Assembly: GCA_021811385.1 (NCBI GenBank)
Contig: JAJZPC010000001.1
Location: 31,421 to 95,420, forward strand
DNA from: Deltaproteobacteria bacterium
GTDB lineage: Bacteria > Desulfobacterota > Desulfobulbia > Desulfobulbales > Desulfurivibrionaceae
Length of the DNA stretch: 64,000 nucleotides
Direction: 5' to 3'
Below are positions 25,698-34,634 of this stretch, in pieces; position 1 is the first letter of the stretch; each line of letters begins with the position of its first letter. The translations under genes were made by a program, and so were the position numbers. Below the pieces are notes generated by a model. That model did no database searches. It saw nothing but the letters and a program-made list of their open reading frames with translations, and was not told the DNA's origin.

Positions 25698-26056
25698 CCT
25701 TCCAGGGACAGCCCAAAAGGCGGCTGGGTAAAGCAAATTTCCGGCAGCAGAACCAAAGGCAACATCGTCCCGGGCAACTGGAGAAGCAGGAGCAGCAGGG
25801 CAATGCGGATCAACGGCCGGTAGAGCAGACACAACCCCACGCTCACCTCCCACCAGCCTAGAATCGGCAGGAAAACCTGGGGCGAAACCCAGTAGACCGT
25901 CCGCTTGATCAGCTCCTCCTCCGGGCTCATCCCCAAAGGCTTCAGCAGGCCGAACCAGATAAAGATGAGGGCAATGGAGTACCGCATCAGGGGCTGGCAG
26001 TAGCGGTCCATCCCCGCGGAAATCCTGAGATCGGCCCGATCAAACCAGGCGCGCAT
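25625..26056 (-). CDS. DoxX-like small integral membrane protein
   Basis: The 143-residue protein has four predicted membrane helices: YSIALIFIWFGLLKPLG, VFLPILGWWEVSVGLCLLY, LIRIALLLLLLQLPGTMLPL and YIVKNLFLVSAAFMIGG. This is the layout of the DoxX/DUF417 group, some of which belong to quinone-linked or redox-stress membrane complexes. The ATG at 26056 is favoured by GGAGG nine bases upstream. It overlaps the end of the PilZ gene by 17 bases, so the two are coupled. Its 3' end runs into the decayed RAYT tail on the other strand. Confidence 0.75.
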   Translation of the reverse strand: MRAWFDRADLRISAGMDRYCQPLMRYSIALIFIWFGLLKPLGMSPEEELIKRTVYWVSPQVFLPILGWWEVSVGLCLLYRPLIRIALLLLLLQLPGTMLPLVLLPEICFTQPPFGLSLEGQYIVKNLFLVSAAFMIGGKVRAQ

Positions 26057-26645
26057 CCGCATTCTCCTCCCCAGCCCGCGTTTTCCTGTCAAAAAAAGGC
26101 GGTCCAGAGGTGACATACACGGATTTGTACTCCGTGTACCGCGTGTCGTAGGAAAACTGCGGGATATGGGCGTTGGTCAGGATAAAGCTTTCCAGCCGCC
26201 TGATCTGGACCTCGGAAAGCTCGCCAAAGCGGACCTGCCTTTCCCGGACGAAATAGTCGCTTGAAAAAAAACGGGAACACACCGCATCGGCCACGATCTC
26301 AAAGGGAACCCCCTGGATGTGCTGACCGTTGTGGGTAAAGAGGATTCCTTCCATTGGCGGCTCTTCCACCGGGTGGTTGTCGGCAATGTATGAAAACGAC
26401 ACCCCGCCCATGCTGATATCGAGCACCCGGCCAACCCCCTGATGAAACACATACATCTCATGGCGCGGAGTGAACCGGGGGAATTTCCCGTGGTGCGCTC
26501 CCTGCGCGTTGCCGGCCCGGACATGCCTGCCGCCCCCGGTGTCGAGCCGGTTCCCCGGCCGATTTTCCAACCCCTCTCCGTTTCCGGCCTGAGAGGCGTT
26601 GCTGAGAGGGGTAATCCTACAGATACCATCTTCCGACTTTCCCAT
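26040..26645 (-). CDS. PilZ-domain protein
   Basis: The 201-residue product has a PilZ-like beta barrel: PRFTPRHEMYVFHQGVGRV supplies an RxxxR-like lead, and VLDISMGGVSFSYIAD is the D/NxSxxG motif that binds cyclic di-GMP. The first 50 residues are polar and probably disordered. Start at 26645 is preferred to 26651 because GGAGG is then at a normal distance. It probably acts as a c-di-GMP receptor; the adjacent DoxX-like membrane gene is its only operon partner. Confidence 0.78.
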   Translation of the reverse strand: MGKSEDGICRITPLSNASQAGNGEGLENRPGNRLDTGGGRHVRAGNAQGAHHGKFPRFTPRHEMYVFHQGVGRVLDISMGGVSFSYIADNHPVEEPPMEGILFTHNGQHIQGVPFEIVADAVCSRFFSSDYFVRERQVRFGELSEVQIRRLESFILTNAHIPQFSYDTRYTEYKSVYVTSGPPFFDRKTRAGEENADARLV

Positions 26646-26823
26646 GACCATTCCTCCTTTTTTGCTGGCATATCTTCAGGGCTCGACCAAGCGGCAGTAA
26701 AGACACTGTAACGGCCCCCAATGATAAATAAAAATGAATAATATAAATCTTTAATGCAAATTTAATTTATGATACCATTCCGGGAAACAGCACGCCCAAC
26801 CATTATCCTGCGAGGCGCCCCTG

Positions 26824-27798
26824 ATGAGCATCACCCTGAGACAACTGGAAATCTTTGTCGCCGTGGCCGAAACCCAGCAGGTGACCAAGGCAAGCGAGAA
26901 GCTGTTCCTGACCCAATCGGCAGTGAGCATGGCCTTAAACGAGCTGCAAAATCAACTGGCCGGCCCTCTTTTCGACCGGCGGGGCCGCACCCTGCTGATC
27001 AACGACCGTGGCCGCTATCTCCTGCCATTTGCCAAGGAGATCCTCTGCCAGATCAACAACATCGAAACCCTGATGACCGAAAAAAAGGACAAGGTTATCG
27101 GCGCGCTGAAAATCGTGGCCAGCTCCACTGTCGGCAATTATGTCCTGCCCTACCTGATCGGCGCCTTCAAGCATATGCACCCCTCGGTCTCCATCGACAT
27201 GGAGGTCTGCAACACCCGCCATGCCGAGGAACTTATCGTCAGCGGCAGCATGGATCTGGGCTTTGTGGAGGGCGAGGTCAGTAATGACCAGATTGCCACG
27301 CTCCCCTGGCTGCAGGATGAACTGATGGTGATCGCCAGCCCGGCCAGCGAAATCGGCGCCCAAAAGACCTTCCGGGTGCCGGAGGATCTGGAGAGATGCG
27401 AATGGGTCATGCGGGAAAAGGGCTCGGGCACGGCCCAGATCTTCAAGAAGAAACTGGGCCGCCACGTCACCGGCCTCAAGGTGGTCATGGAACTCGGCCA
27501 TACCGAGGCCATCAAAAAGGCGGTGGAATCGAACGCCGGGGTCGCCTGCCTCTCAAAACTGGCGGTCTGCCGGGAGGTGGAACAGGGATGGCTGGCAGGG
27601 CTGCCCGTGGAGGGGGTTGATATGAAACGGACCCTGCAGATCATTCAATACAAGAAAAAGGCCTCCACCAACCTGATGGAGGAGTTCATCAACTTCTGCG
27701 CCCTGCTCAACGAGTGCAGCCAGGGCTGCGCCTGCCTCTCCTCGCCCTGGAAGCTTCAGGATCTGCTGGCCAAATCCTGCCGGCAGCCAGGGGCGTAA
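26824..27798 (+). CDS. LysR-family transcriptional regulator
   Basis: The 324-residue product has the LysR winged helix at residues 1-60 (LRQLEIFVAVAETQQVTKAS, SQ-type LTQSAVSMALNELQ) and a two-lobed effector domain from about 90. Similarity of the effector region to CysB/CbbR-type regulators is suggestive only. It is divergent from the PilZ gene across an AT-rich 172-base gap that should contain both promoters and a LysR operator. The last 19 residues (SSPWKLQDLLAKSCRQPGA) are encoded by a segment that is repeated at 29124-29178, so the native C-terminus may have been altered. Confidence 0.93.
   Translation: MSITLRQLEIFVAVAETQQVTKASEKLFLTQSAVSMALNELQNQLAGPLFDRRGRTLLINDRGRYLLPFAKEILCQINNIETLMTEKKDKVIGALKIVASSTVGNYVLPYLIGAFKHMHPSVSIDMEVCNTRHAEELIVSGSMDLGFVEGEVSNDQIATLPWLQDELMVIASPASEIGAQKTFRVPEDLERCEWVMREKGSGTAQIFKKKLGRHVTGLKVVMELGHTEAIKKAVESNAGVACLSKLAVCREVEQGWLAGLPVEGVDMKRTLQIIQYKKKASTNLMEEFINFCALLNECSQGCACLSSPWKLQDLLAKSCRQPGA
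27739..27793. repeat. 55-bp direct repeat, copy 1 (LysR 3' end)
   Basis: About 91% identical over 54-55 bases to 29124-29178 (five mismatches), same orientation, 1385 bases apart. The pair brackets the PhnD-like gene. The segment contains near-palindromes around AAGCTT and CTGCCGGCAG. Confidence 0.85.
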
Positions 27799-28100
27799 AA
27801 AGGTCCATTGCAGAAGAGGGGCTCTCTCTTATCCTGTTTTCCATCTCAAGCGACAGTCCGCAATAGCCAGTTACTCATCTTTCTTCTCTCCCCCCGGTTT
27901 TATTCGTGTTTGTGTCGTCTGCAAGACAGAAGGGAATTCCGCTGCTTGATAGTATAGCTCTATTCCCGCGAACAGCGGTGGGCAGGCTTTTCCAGCGCAT
28001 CTATCCCTGGCGCTACACGTACGGCGATCTCAGCATCGAAAGCAATTTCGGTTCCGGATCATTCGGGAAAAGCATGAAACATACAGCAAGGAGAAATGTT
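27799..28100. other. 302-base gap before the PhnD-like gene
   Basis: The stretch is pyrimidine-rich at first (27870-27905), then open in the reading frame of the downstream gene from 27906, but without coding similarity I can recognise. It presumably carries the promoter and leader of the binding-protein gene. No clear hairpin or riboswitch was found. Confidence 0.4.
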
Positions 28101-28994
28101 ATGGGAAACAGCATGAGAAAGATCGGGATGATGTGTATAGCCCTGCTGGTCAGCGCCATGTTCGTCGCGACAGTTCAGGCAGAAATCAAGATCGGCGTCA
28201 TGTCCCTGCGGGGCGCGCCCAAGGCCATGGAGGAATGGGCCGCGACCGGGGAGTATCTCGCCGGCAAGATGGGAGAGCCCGTTACCATTATGCCCCTCCA
28301 GTTCGCCACCCTTGAGCCCATGTTGAAAGACGGCAAGATCGATTTCGCGCTGGCGAACTCCGCTTTCTTCGTGGAGGCGGAAAAATTGTACGGCGCCAAG
28401 GCCGTGGCCATGCAGATCAATTCGGCGGGCGGCAGACCGGTCAAGGAGTTCGGCGGGGTGATCTTCGTGCGCAAGGACAGCCCCATCAATAATCTTGCCG
28501 ACCTCAAAGGCAAGAAATTCATGGTGGTGAAAGCGATCTCTTTTGGCGGCGGCCAAATGGCCATGCGGCTTCTTCTTCAGAACGGGATCGATTACCGGAA
28601 GGATTTTGCCGAGTTCAAGGAAGGCATCAAGCATGACAATGTGATTCTGGCCGTGAAAAACGGAGCCATGGATGCGGGAACCGTCCGCACCGATCTCTTG
28701 GAGGCCATGGCTGCGGAAGGAAAGATCTCCATGTCCGACTTCAAGATCATCAACCAGATCAAGGACAGCTTCCCCTTTGTGCATAGCACTGAGTTGTATC
28801 CCGAGTGGCCCATGATTGCGGCAAAACATGTTGATGCAGACAAAGCCAAGAAGCTCGGCGAGGCCCTCATCGCGATGAAGGCTGATTCCGATGCGGCAAA
28901 AAAAGCCGGGATTCTCGGCTGGGGGCCGCCCGCCGACTTTAAAAGCGTGCGGGAATGCCTGAAGGCCCTTAAGCATGGGGCTTTTGCCAACTAA
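28101..28994 (+). CDS. PhnD-like periplasmic substrate-binding protein
   Basis: The 297-residue protein has a signal peptide (IGMMCIALLVSAMFVATVQA) and a type-II periplasmic binding fold of the phosphate/phosphite/phosphonate group: EIKIGVMSLRGAP, FALANSAFFVEAEKLYG, GGVIFVRKDSPINNLADLKGK, and DAGTVRTDLLEAM. No permease or ATPase gene is near, so it may serve a sensor or a distant transporter. The ATG at 28101 follows AAGGAG. The gene lies between two copies of a 55-bp repeat and directly after a LysR gene, which may control it. Confidence 0.85.
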   Translation: MGNSMRKIGMMCIALLVSAMFVATVQAEIKIGVMSLRGAPKAMEEWAATGEYLAGKMGEPVTIMPLQFATLEPMLKDGKIDFALANSAFFVEAEKLYGAKAVAMQINSAGGRPVKEFGGVIFVRKDSPINNLADLKGKKFMVVKAISFGGGQMAMRLLLQNGIDYRKDFAEFKEGIKHDNVILAVKNGAMDAGTVRTDLLEAMAAEGKISMSDFKIINQIKDSFPFVHSTELYPEWPMIAAKHVDADKAKKLGEALIAMKADSDAAKKAGILGWGPPADFKSVRECLKALKHGAFAN

Positions 28995-29123
28995 CGAATC
29001 CCGCGAATCGTGACTGGTTTCGAAAAAAGAGGAATTGTCGCCAAATGTATCCTCATCGTTTCAATGCCGGCGCAGGGTTTGATGACCGTGCCTGCGGTGG
29101 AGGCTATTTACACCGCAGGCCGT

Positions 29124-29178
29124 TCCTCGCCCTGGAAGCTTCAGAAGCTGCCGGCCAAATCCTGCCGACAACCAGGGC
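29124..29178. repeat. 55-bp direct repeat, copy 2
   Basis: Matches 27739-27793 with five mismatches. Here it lies in the 287-base gap between the PhnD-like gene and the YhcH-like gene and is not part of a supported gene, although its frame still encodes SSPWKLQKLPAKSCRQPG. Confidence 0.85.
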
Positions 29179-29281
29179 ATGAAGGGGAGTCTTATCCGCA
29201 GGCTTGACAGGGTGGAATTCCTTCGGTAAACAGAGCGGGATTTGGAGTAACGCGGAACAACCCCCAGAGGAATTCACAGCC

Positions 29282-29764
29282 ATGATCGTTGATCGTTTGC
29301 ATAATTATACCTGCTACCCATTGGGCAAACCGTGGCAATTGGCCTTTGATTTTCTCCTCTCGTTGCCGCCCGATGCGGAAGAAAGAAAATACCCTTTGCA
29401 GGGCGATGACCTCTTCGCCATTGTCATGAGCTATGAAACAGGCCCGCCGGAAACCGCCGGGATCGAAGCGCACCGCAAGTATCTGGATATTCAAATGGTT
29501 ATCTCGGGAGAAGAGGGGATTGGCTGGAGCCAGGTGGATGACCTGGAGATTGACACCCCCTATGACGCGACCAAGGATGCGGAATTGTACAAACATCCGA
29601 AGCAGGGGCTGCTGCGGGTGAATCTGTTCCCGGGAGACTTCATGGCCCTGTTCCCCCATGATGCCCATATGCCGTCGATCATGACCCGGCAAGGACCGGT
29701 CCTTACCAAAAAGGTGGTGGTCAAGGTGGGCATGCATCTTCTCGAAAAATACCCCCCCGCCTGA
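29282..29764 (+). CDS. YhcH/YjgK/YiaL family protein (cupin-like, DUF386)
   Basis: The 160-residue product matches the YhcH family: LHNYTCYPLGKPWQLAFDFL, IEAHRKYLDIQMVISGEEGIGW, and FPGDFMALFPHDAHMPSI with the histidines that would bind metal in the cupin barrel. Family members occur with sialic acid, gulonate and other sugar catabolic genes. None is nearby here, so the substrate is open. AGAGGA precedes the ATG at 29282. It converges with recQ, with six bases between the stops. Confidence 0.9.
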   Translation: MIVDRLHNYTCYPLGKPWQLAFDFLLSLPPDAEERKYPLQGDDLFAIVMSYETGPPETAGIEAHRKYLDIQMVISGEEGIGWSQVDDLEIDTPYDATKDAELYKHPKQGLLRVNLFPGDFMALFPHDAHMPSIMTRQGPVLTKKVVVKVGMHLLEKYPPA

Positions 29765-29770
29765 AGGCCC

Positions 29771-31585
29771 TCAGCCCTCCCCGCCGGTTGCCTCGCAAAA
29801 CCGCCGGATCTCGCCAAGAAACTCCGCGCCGTAGCGTTCGAGCTTATGGGCGCCGACCCCGTGGATGCGCAGGAAGGAGTCGTCGTCAATGGGCCGATGG
29901 GCAGCCATCTCCGCCAGGGCGACATCGCTGAAGATGACAAAGGGCGGCACCCCGGCCGCATCGGCCAAGTCTTTACGAACCGTGCGCAGCCTGGCAAACA
30001 GCTCCTGATTGTACTCCAGATCGCCGACCTTGCGCCGGACCGGTTTGGGCAGGGCTGCAACCTTGGCCCTGGGCTTGGCCATACTGATGGTGTGCTCCCC
30101 GCGCAGCAAGGGCCGGGCCGAATCGTTCAATTTGAGCACCGAGAAATTCCCCACATCCTGCTCCAGATACCCCTGCTGCACCAGATGGCGCAGAACGCTG
30201 CCCCAGTACTCCTGGCTTTTGTCCGCGCCGATACCGTAGGTGGAAAGGTGGTTATGCCCCAGCTGCAGGAGCCGCTCTTTTTTCGAGCCGCGCAGCACCT
30301 CGATCACATGCCCCACCCCGAAACGCTGATCCACCCGAAAGACGCAGGAGAGCGCCTTGCGGGCGTCCTCTGTCACATCGACCAGCTCCGGCGGGTTGAG
30401 ACAGATATCGCAATTGCCGCAATCCTGCGCCAACCGGTCGCCGAAATAGCCGAGCAGCACCTGCCTGCGGCAGCTCAAGGCCTCGGCAAACCCCACCATG
30501 GTGTTGAGCTTGTGGAGTTCGATCCGCTTCTGTTCCGCATTGTCGCTGTTTTCGATCAACCCACGGGCCAGGGCGATGTCGCCGTAGCCGAACAAAAGCA
30601 GCGCCTCGGCCGCCAAGCCGTCTCGACCGGCGCGGCCTGTTTCCTGGTAATAGCTTTCGATGTTCTTGGGGATGTCGTAATGCACCACATAGCGGATGTT
30701 GGACTTGTCGATGCCCATGCCGAAAGCCACCGTGGCCACGATGATCCGGACATCGTCGCGCAGAAAATCCTCCTGCACCCGTTGCCGCTGGGCCGCAGGC
30801 AACCCGGCGTGGTAGGAGGCCGCGGAAAACCCGGCATCGCGCAGTTGCTCGGTCACCTTTTCCACCCGCTTGCGGCTCAGGCAGTAGACGATGCCGGCCT
30901 CCTCCCGCCGCCCCTGCAAAAAATTGGCGAGCTGGGCAAAAGGCTTGTGTTTTTCCAGCACGGTGTAGCGGATATTGGGCCGGTCAAAGCCGGAAACATA
31001 GCACTGGTTTGATCGTAAGCCCAGGCGTTCGAGGATGTCCTTGCGGGTATGGGGCTCTGCCGTGGCGGTGAGGGCGATCAGAGGGATATCGGGAAAGAGC
31101 TTGCGCAGCTGGCCGAGCTTGCAGTATTCGGGGCGGAAATCATGGCCCCACTGGGAGATGCAGTGCGCCTCGTCGATGGCGAACAGGGCAATGGGGATCT
31201 CGCGCAGCCGCTCCACAAACCCGTCGCTCATCAACCGTTCCGGCGCGACATAGAGCAGATCCAGCTCCTGCCGGTGCAACTGGGCAAGAACCTGGCGCGC
31301 CTCCTCGCTTTTTAAAGAAGAGTTGTAAAAGGCCGCCCGGACCCCGCAGGCGATAAGGGCATCCACCTGATCCTTCATCAGGGAGATCAGGGGGGAAACC
31401 ACGATGCCCACGCCTGGGCGGTGCAGGGCCGGGATCTGATAACAGAGCGATTTGCCGCCGCCGGTGGGCATCAGGACAAAGGCGTCCTCGCCCCGGATCA
31501 ATCCTTCGATGATCTCCTGCTGCGGGGGCCGGAAGGTGTCGTAGCCGAATATCTTTTTGAGGCTTTCCAGGGGGGTGGCGTGCAT
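29771..31585 (-). CDS. recQ: ATP-dependent DNA helicase RecQ
   Basis: RecQ unwinds DNA 3' to 5' for recombination repair. The 604-residue protein has Walker A PTGGGKSLCYQIPA, the DEAH box IDEAHCISQWGHDFRPEY, motif VI QETGRAGRDG, a zinc-binding RQC domain (CRRQVLLGYFGD, DCGNCDICLNPP) and a C-terminal HRDC domain (FARLRTVRKDLADAAG, IHGVGAHKLERYG). Length matches E. coli RecQ. It is alone on the minus strand between the YhcH gene and korB. Confidence 0.97.
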   Translation of the reverse strand: MHATPLESLKKIFGYDTFRPPQQEIIEGLIRGEDAFVLMPTGGGKSLCYQIPALHRPGVGIVVSPLISLMKDQVDALIACGVRAAFYNSSLKSEEARQVLAQLHRQELDLLYVAPERLMSDGFVERLREIPIALFAIDEAHCISQWGHDFRPEYCKLGQLRKLFPDIPLIALTATAEPHTRKDILERLGLRSNQCYVSGFDRPNIRYTVLEKHKPFAQLANFLQGRREEAGIVYCLSRKRVEKVTEQLRDAGFSAASYHAGLPAAQRQRVQEDFLRDDVRIIVATVAFGMGIDKSNIRYVVHYDIPKNIESYYQETGRAGRDGLAAEALLLFGYGDIALARGLIENSDNAEQKRIELHKLNTMVGFAEALSCRRQVLLGYFGDRLAQDCGNCDICLNPPELVDVTEDARKALSCVFRVDQRFGVGHVIEVLRGSKKERLLQLGHNHLSTYGIGADKSQEYWGSVLRHLVQQGYLEQDVGNFSVLKLNDSARPLLRGEHTISMAKPRAKVAALPKPVRRKVGDLEYNQELFARLRTVRKDLADAAGVPPFVIFSDVALAEMAAHRPIDDDSFLRIHGVGAHKLERYGAEFLGEIRRFCEATGGEG

Positions 31586-31697
31586 GCGATTCAGAGATCC
31601 TTTTTTTTATTGTCAAACGATCCCTGATCTTACCCAGCATGACAACTCTCCGCCACCCTGTATCGCCTGTCCTGAAAAAAAACCGCCTGGCGGATAA

Positions 31698-32549
31698 TTA
31701 CAAATAGCCCTGCATTATCTGTCGCAGCCCCTCCCGGGAAACCTCCTGCCTTGCGAGCGGCCCGTTTTTAAGAACCGCGAACTGCTCCTCAAAGAGCGGC
31801 TTTCCCATCTTATAGATCACCCCGAGCGGGATGCGCTCCCCGAATTCCAGGGCAATGCGCAGAGCCTGACCATGATCGGTGGGATCATGGTCCTCGCCAA
31901 GTTCATAACAATGTTCCTTGTACCATTGATAGGTGTTGACCTTGTTGAACGAGACGCAAGGTTGCAGGATATCCACCAGGGATGTGCCCCGATGCTGGAT
32001 GGCCTGGGCGATGAGGCCGGCAAGGTGCTCCGGCATGCCTGCATAACCGCGAGCCACAAAGGAAGCGCCCATGGTCACGGCCACGGCCACCGGGTTGAAG
32101 GGCGGGGCAAAAGCGCCATGGGGCTGGGCCTTGGTCACGAATCCCTGCTCCGAGGTAGGGCTGGCCTGGCCCTTGGTAAGACCGTACACCCGATTATCGT
32201 GCGCCAGGATGGTGAGGTCGAGATTGCGGCGCAGGGCGGCGAGAAAATGGTTGCCGCCCTCCCCGTACATGCAGCCGTCGCCGCTTTCAGCGATCACGGT
32301 GAGTTCGGGGTTGGCGAGCTTTGCCCCGATGGCCACGGGCAGGCTGCGGCCGTGCAGCCCGTTAAAAACATTGGCCTTCAGATAATGCGGCGCCTTGGCT
32401 GCCTGGCCGATGCCGGAAACCAATAGCACCTGATGAGGCGCAAGCCCGCAGGCGACCAGGGCGTACTTCAGGGAGTTGAGAATCCCGAAATTGCCGCAGC
32501 CGGGGCACCAGGCTGTTTCGTATTTGCCGTATTCCTCGATGGATGTCAT
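31698..32549 (-). CDS. korB: 2-oxoacid:ferredoxin oxidoreductase, beta subunit
   Basis: The 283-residue subunit binds thiamine diphosphate. WCPGCGNFGILNSLKYAL and the GDGCMYGEGGNHFLAALRRN block with a metal/pyrophosphate motif are typical of KorB/VorB. With KorA it oxidatively decarboxylates 2-oxoglutarate or a related 2-oxoacid to the acyl-CoA and reduces ferredoxin. Its ATG overlaps the korA stop by four bases. No ferredoxin-like delta subunit is seen, as in two-subunit KorAB enzymes. Exact substrate cannot be fixed from sequence. Confidence 0.92.
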   Translation of the reverse strand: MTSIEEYGKYETAWCPGCGNFGILNSLKYALVACGLAPHQVLLVSGIGQAAKAPHYLKANVFNGLHGRSLPVAIGAKLANPELTVIAESGDGCMYGEGGNHFLAALRRNLDLTILAHDNRVYGLTKGQASPTSEQGFVTKAQPHGAFAPPFNPVAVAVTMGASFVARGYAGMPEHLAGLIAQAIQHRGTSLVDILQPCVSFNKVNTYQWYKEHCYELGEDHDPTDHGQALRIALEFGERIPLGVIYKMGKPLFEEQFAVLKNGPLARQEVSREGLRQIMQGYL

Positions 32550-34249
32550 GCGCGTTCCTCCACGGCTGCAAGGCGTTCCAAAATATAGCGGGCGGTAAAG
32601 GGCAGGCCGTCGTAACGCGCTATCCTTTCAGGGATGGCAAAACCTGTCTCCCGTTGGATGAGCCGGGCAAATTGGCCGGTGGCATTACCCTCCACGCACA
32701 CGACCTTGCCGGCTCCCTGAAGGATGTCGAGAAACTGGTCAGGGACCAAGGGCCACACCTGGGAAAAATGCAGGCTGGCGACCTTCCTCCCCTGCCCGCG
32801 CAAAACAGCGGCTGCCTCCTGCACCGGCCCGAGGCTTGAGCCCCAGCAGACGAAAAGAAGGTCCGCGCCCTTTTCCCCGCTAAGCTCGAGGGTGATGGCC
32901 TCCTGCTTGAGCAGCTCAAATTTGCGGAGCCGTTTTTCCACCATGGCAATGCGCACCCCGTGGTCTTCGCTGATATGCCCCTCTTCGTCATGCTCGTCGC
33001 TGTCCGCCACCACCAGCTGCGGCGAAAACCCGGGCAGCAGACGGGGCGAAAGGCCATTTTCCGTAAGCCGGTAGCGCTGGTAAGGGGTCGACGCCGACGC
33101 CGCCTCCGTCTCACTCCCCGTTGCGATCGGAACGATGGCCGCCAGGTCAAAGGGCGCGACCGGCCGGGACGAATCGGCCAGAAACTGATCGGTGAGAAGA
33201 AAAACCGGCGATTGGGACCGCTCGGCCATGGCCAAGGCTTTTTGGGCCAAGTTAAAGCAAGCTTCGATGCTGCCCGGGGCAAAGATTGCCCTGGGAAATT
33301 CACCATGCCCAGCATGGAGCACAAATTCCAGATCCGCCTGCTCGGTGCGGGTGGGCATACCCGTGGCCGGACCGGGCCGTTGGGCCACCACGATGAGCAC
33401 CGGCGTTTCGGTCATGGCCGCCAAGCTCACCCCCTCGGCCATCAAGGCAAAGCCGCCGCCCGAGGTGGCCACCATGCTGACCGCTCCGGCAAAAGCAGCG
33501 CCGATGGCCATGTTGATGGCAGCGATTTCATCCTCGGCCTGCTCGATCACGCACCCCATGACCTCGGCATGGGTGATCAGCTCAAGGACAACGGAGGTGG
33601 CGGGGGTCATGGGATAAAAAGCGCAAAACTTAAGGCCGCCGGCCAGAGCGCCCAGAGCGATGGCCTCGTTGCCATTCAGCAAAAGGCGATCCGCTGCAGG
33701 CTCCCCGCCGGTCAGAGCAAAGCCATGCTGCGGCACATGGGCCGCAGCCCACTCCCGGCTTTTCTCCATAATCTCCCGGTTTTCAGCCAAGGCTTCCGGA
33801 TGTTTTTTGCCGAGCATCGCCTCCACCGCCTGATACAGAACCTCGGAGGGGAGATCCAGGATATTGCCGAGCAGGGTGAGGGCTGCCGTGTTCCAAAGCC
33901 GCTCCGGGCCGAGCTCGGCAAAAGGCACCGCAATGGCGCCCGGCAGGTCGGGGGCAAAAGAGGCATCGGCAATGAGCAGCGCCCGGCCAGCCAATTGCCC
34001 CCGGTGCAGCGCCACGGTTTCGGCGTTGAGCGCCACCAGGATATCAATGGACACGCGGGGCGCAAAAAATGGCCCCGCACCCAAACGGATGGCAAAGGTG
34101 TTGTGCCCGCCGCGAATTCTCGAATGATAACTCTGGCTGACAAAAACCTCATACCCAGCCCGGACCAGGGCCTTGCTGAGCAACTGGCCTATGGTCACCA
34201 GGCCCTGACCGGCCTCGCCGCCAATAAGCAGATGGATGTCCAGTGACAT
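32546..34249 (-). CDS. korA: 2-oxoacid:ferredoxin oxidoreductase, fused gamma-alpha subunit
   Basis: The 567-residue product starts with the gamma domain (IHLLIGGEAGQGLVTIGQLL, SYHSRIRGGHNTFAIRLG; residues 1 to about 190). The alpha pyruvate-ferredoxin-like domain follows (NGNEAIALGALAGGLKFCAFYPMTP, EQAEDEIAAINMAIGAAFAG, ATSGGGFALMAEGVSLA). This gamma-alpha fusion is the usual KorA form. The ATG at 34249 is chosen because homology begins there; the frame is open upstream. It is 17 bases after a small helical gene and belongs to the minus-strand group that starts with the predicted selenothioredoxin. Confidence 0.93.
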   Translation of the reverse strand: MSLDIHLLIGGEAGQGLVTIGQLLSKALVRAGYEVFVSQSYHSRIRGGHNTFAIRLGAGPFFAPRVSIDILVALNAETVALHRGQLAGRALLIADASFAPDLPGAIAVPFAELGPERLWNTAALTLLGNILDLPSEVLYQAVEAMLGKKHPEALAENREIMEKSREWAAAHVPQHGFALTGGEPAADRLLLNGNEAIALGALAGGLKFCAFYPMTPATSVVLELITHAEVMGCVIEQAEDEIAAINMAIGAAFAGAVSMVATSGGGFALMAEGVSLAAMTETPVLIVVAQRPGPATGMPTRTEQADLEFVLHAGHGEFPRAIFAPGSIEACFNLAQKALAMAERSQSPVFLLTDQFLADSSRPVAPFDLAAIVPIATGSETEAASASTPYQRYRLTENGLSPRLLPGFSPQLVVADSDEHDEEGHISEDHGVRIAMVEKRLRKFELLKQEAITLELSGEKGADLLFVCWGSSLGPVQEAAAVLRGQGRKVASLHFSQVWPLVPDQFLDILQGAGKVVCVEGNATGQFARLIQRETGFAIPERIARYDGLPFTARYILERLAAVEERA

Positions 34250-34266
34250 GATCGTGGCTCCCGGGG

Positions 34267-34563
34267 TTATTTTTTGACTGCCTTGTACCGGGCGTACAGA
34301 TCGTGGATGCGGTGGCGCAAGGCGCTGATCTTCTTGGAGTCTTCCTTGGAGAGCCAACGCGGTTCGCTGATCGCAAAGATGACCTTGGCCAGCTCATCGA
34401 GCACGCTCTCGGTGGCGAGGCACCACTCATCGGTGCAGATATGGGTCATCTCCCTGGCCTCTTCAATATCCTGAGTCAGGAGATCGAGTGATTTCTCGAG
34501 ATGACACATGAACTCCCGATGCGCACGCAGCATGGTCTCTTCCATTTCAACCTGACGTCTCAT
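34267..34563 (-). CDS. Small helical protein, function unknown
   Basis: The 98-residue product is almost entirely helical and charged (MRRQVEMEETMLRAHREF, LEKSLDLLTQDIEEAREMT, LDELAKVIFAISEPRW, KKISALRHRIHDLYARY), with Cys21-region and Cys44-region residues (EFMCHLEK, HICTDEWCLA) that could bind metal or form disulfides. I recognise no family. GGAGG is well placed before the ATG at 34563. It lies between the flavoprotein gene and korA, so it may be linked to their redox task; this is only context. Confidence 0.72.
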   Translation of the reverse strand: MRRQVEMEETMLRAHREFMCHLEKSLDLLTQDIEEAREMTHICTDEWCLATESVLDELAKVIFAISEPRWLSKEDSKKISALRHRIHDLYARYKAVKK

Positions 34564-34634
34564 GATGTTCCTCCTGTCTTTGGATGGTTCATGATCGACG
34601 GACGGGGAAAATTCCCGTCTCGCCCGTTGCCTGC

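Noticed and set aside
29010..29207. 65-codon ORF downstream of the PhnD-like gene
   Set aside because: It consists mostly of the duplicated LysR 3' segment and has no ribosome-binding site or family similarity.
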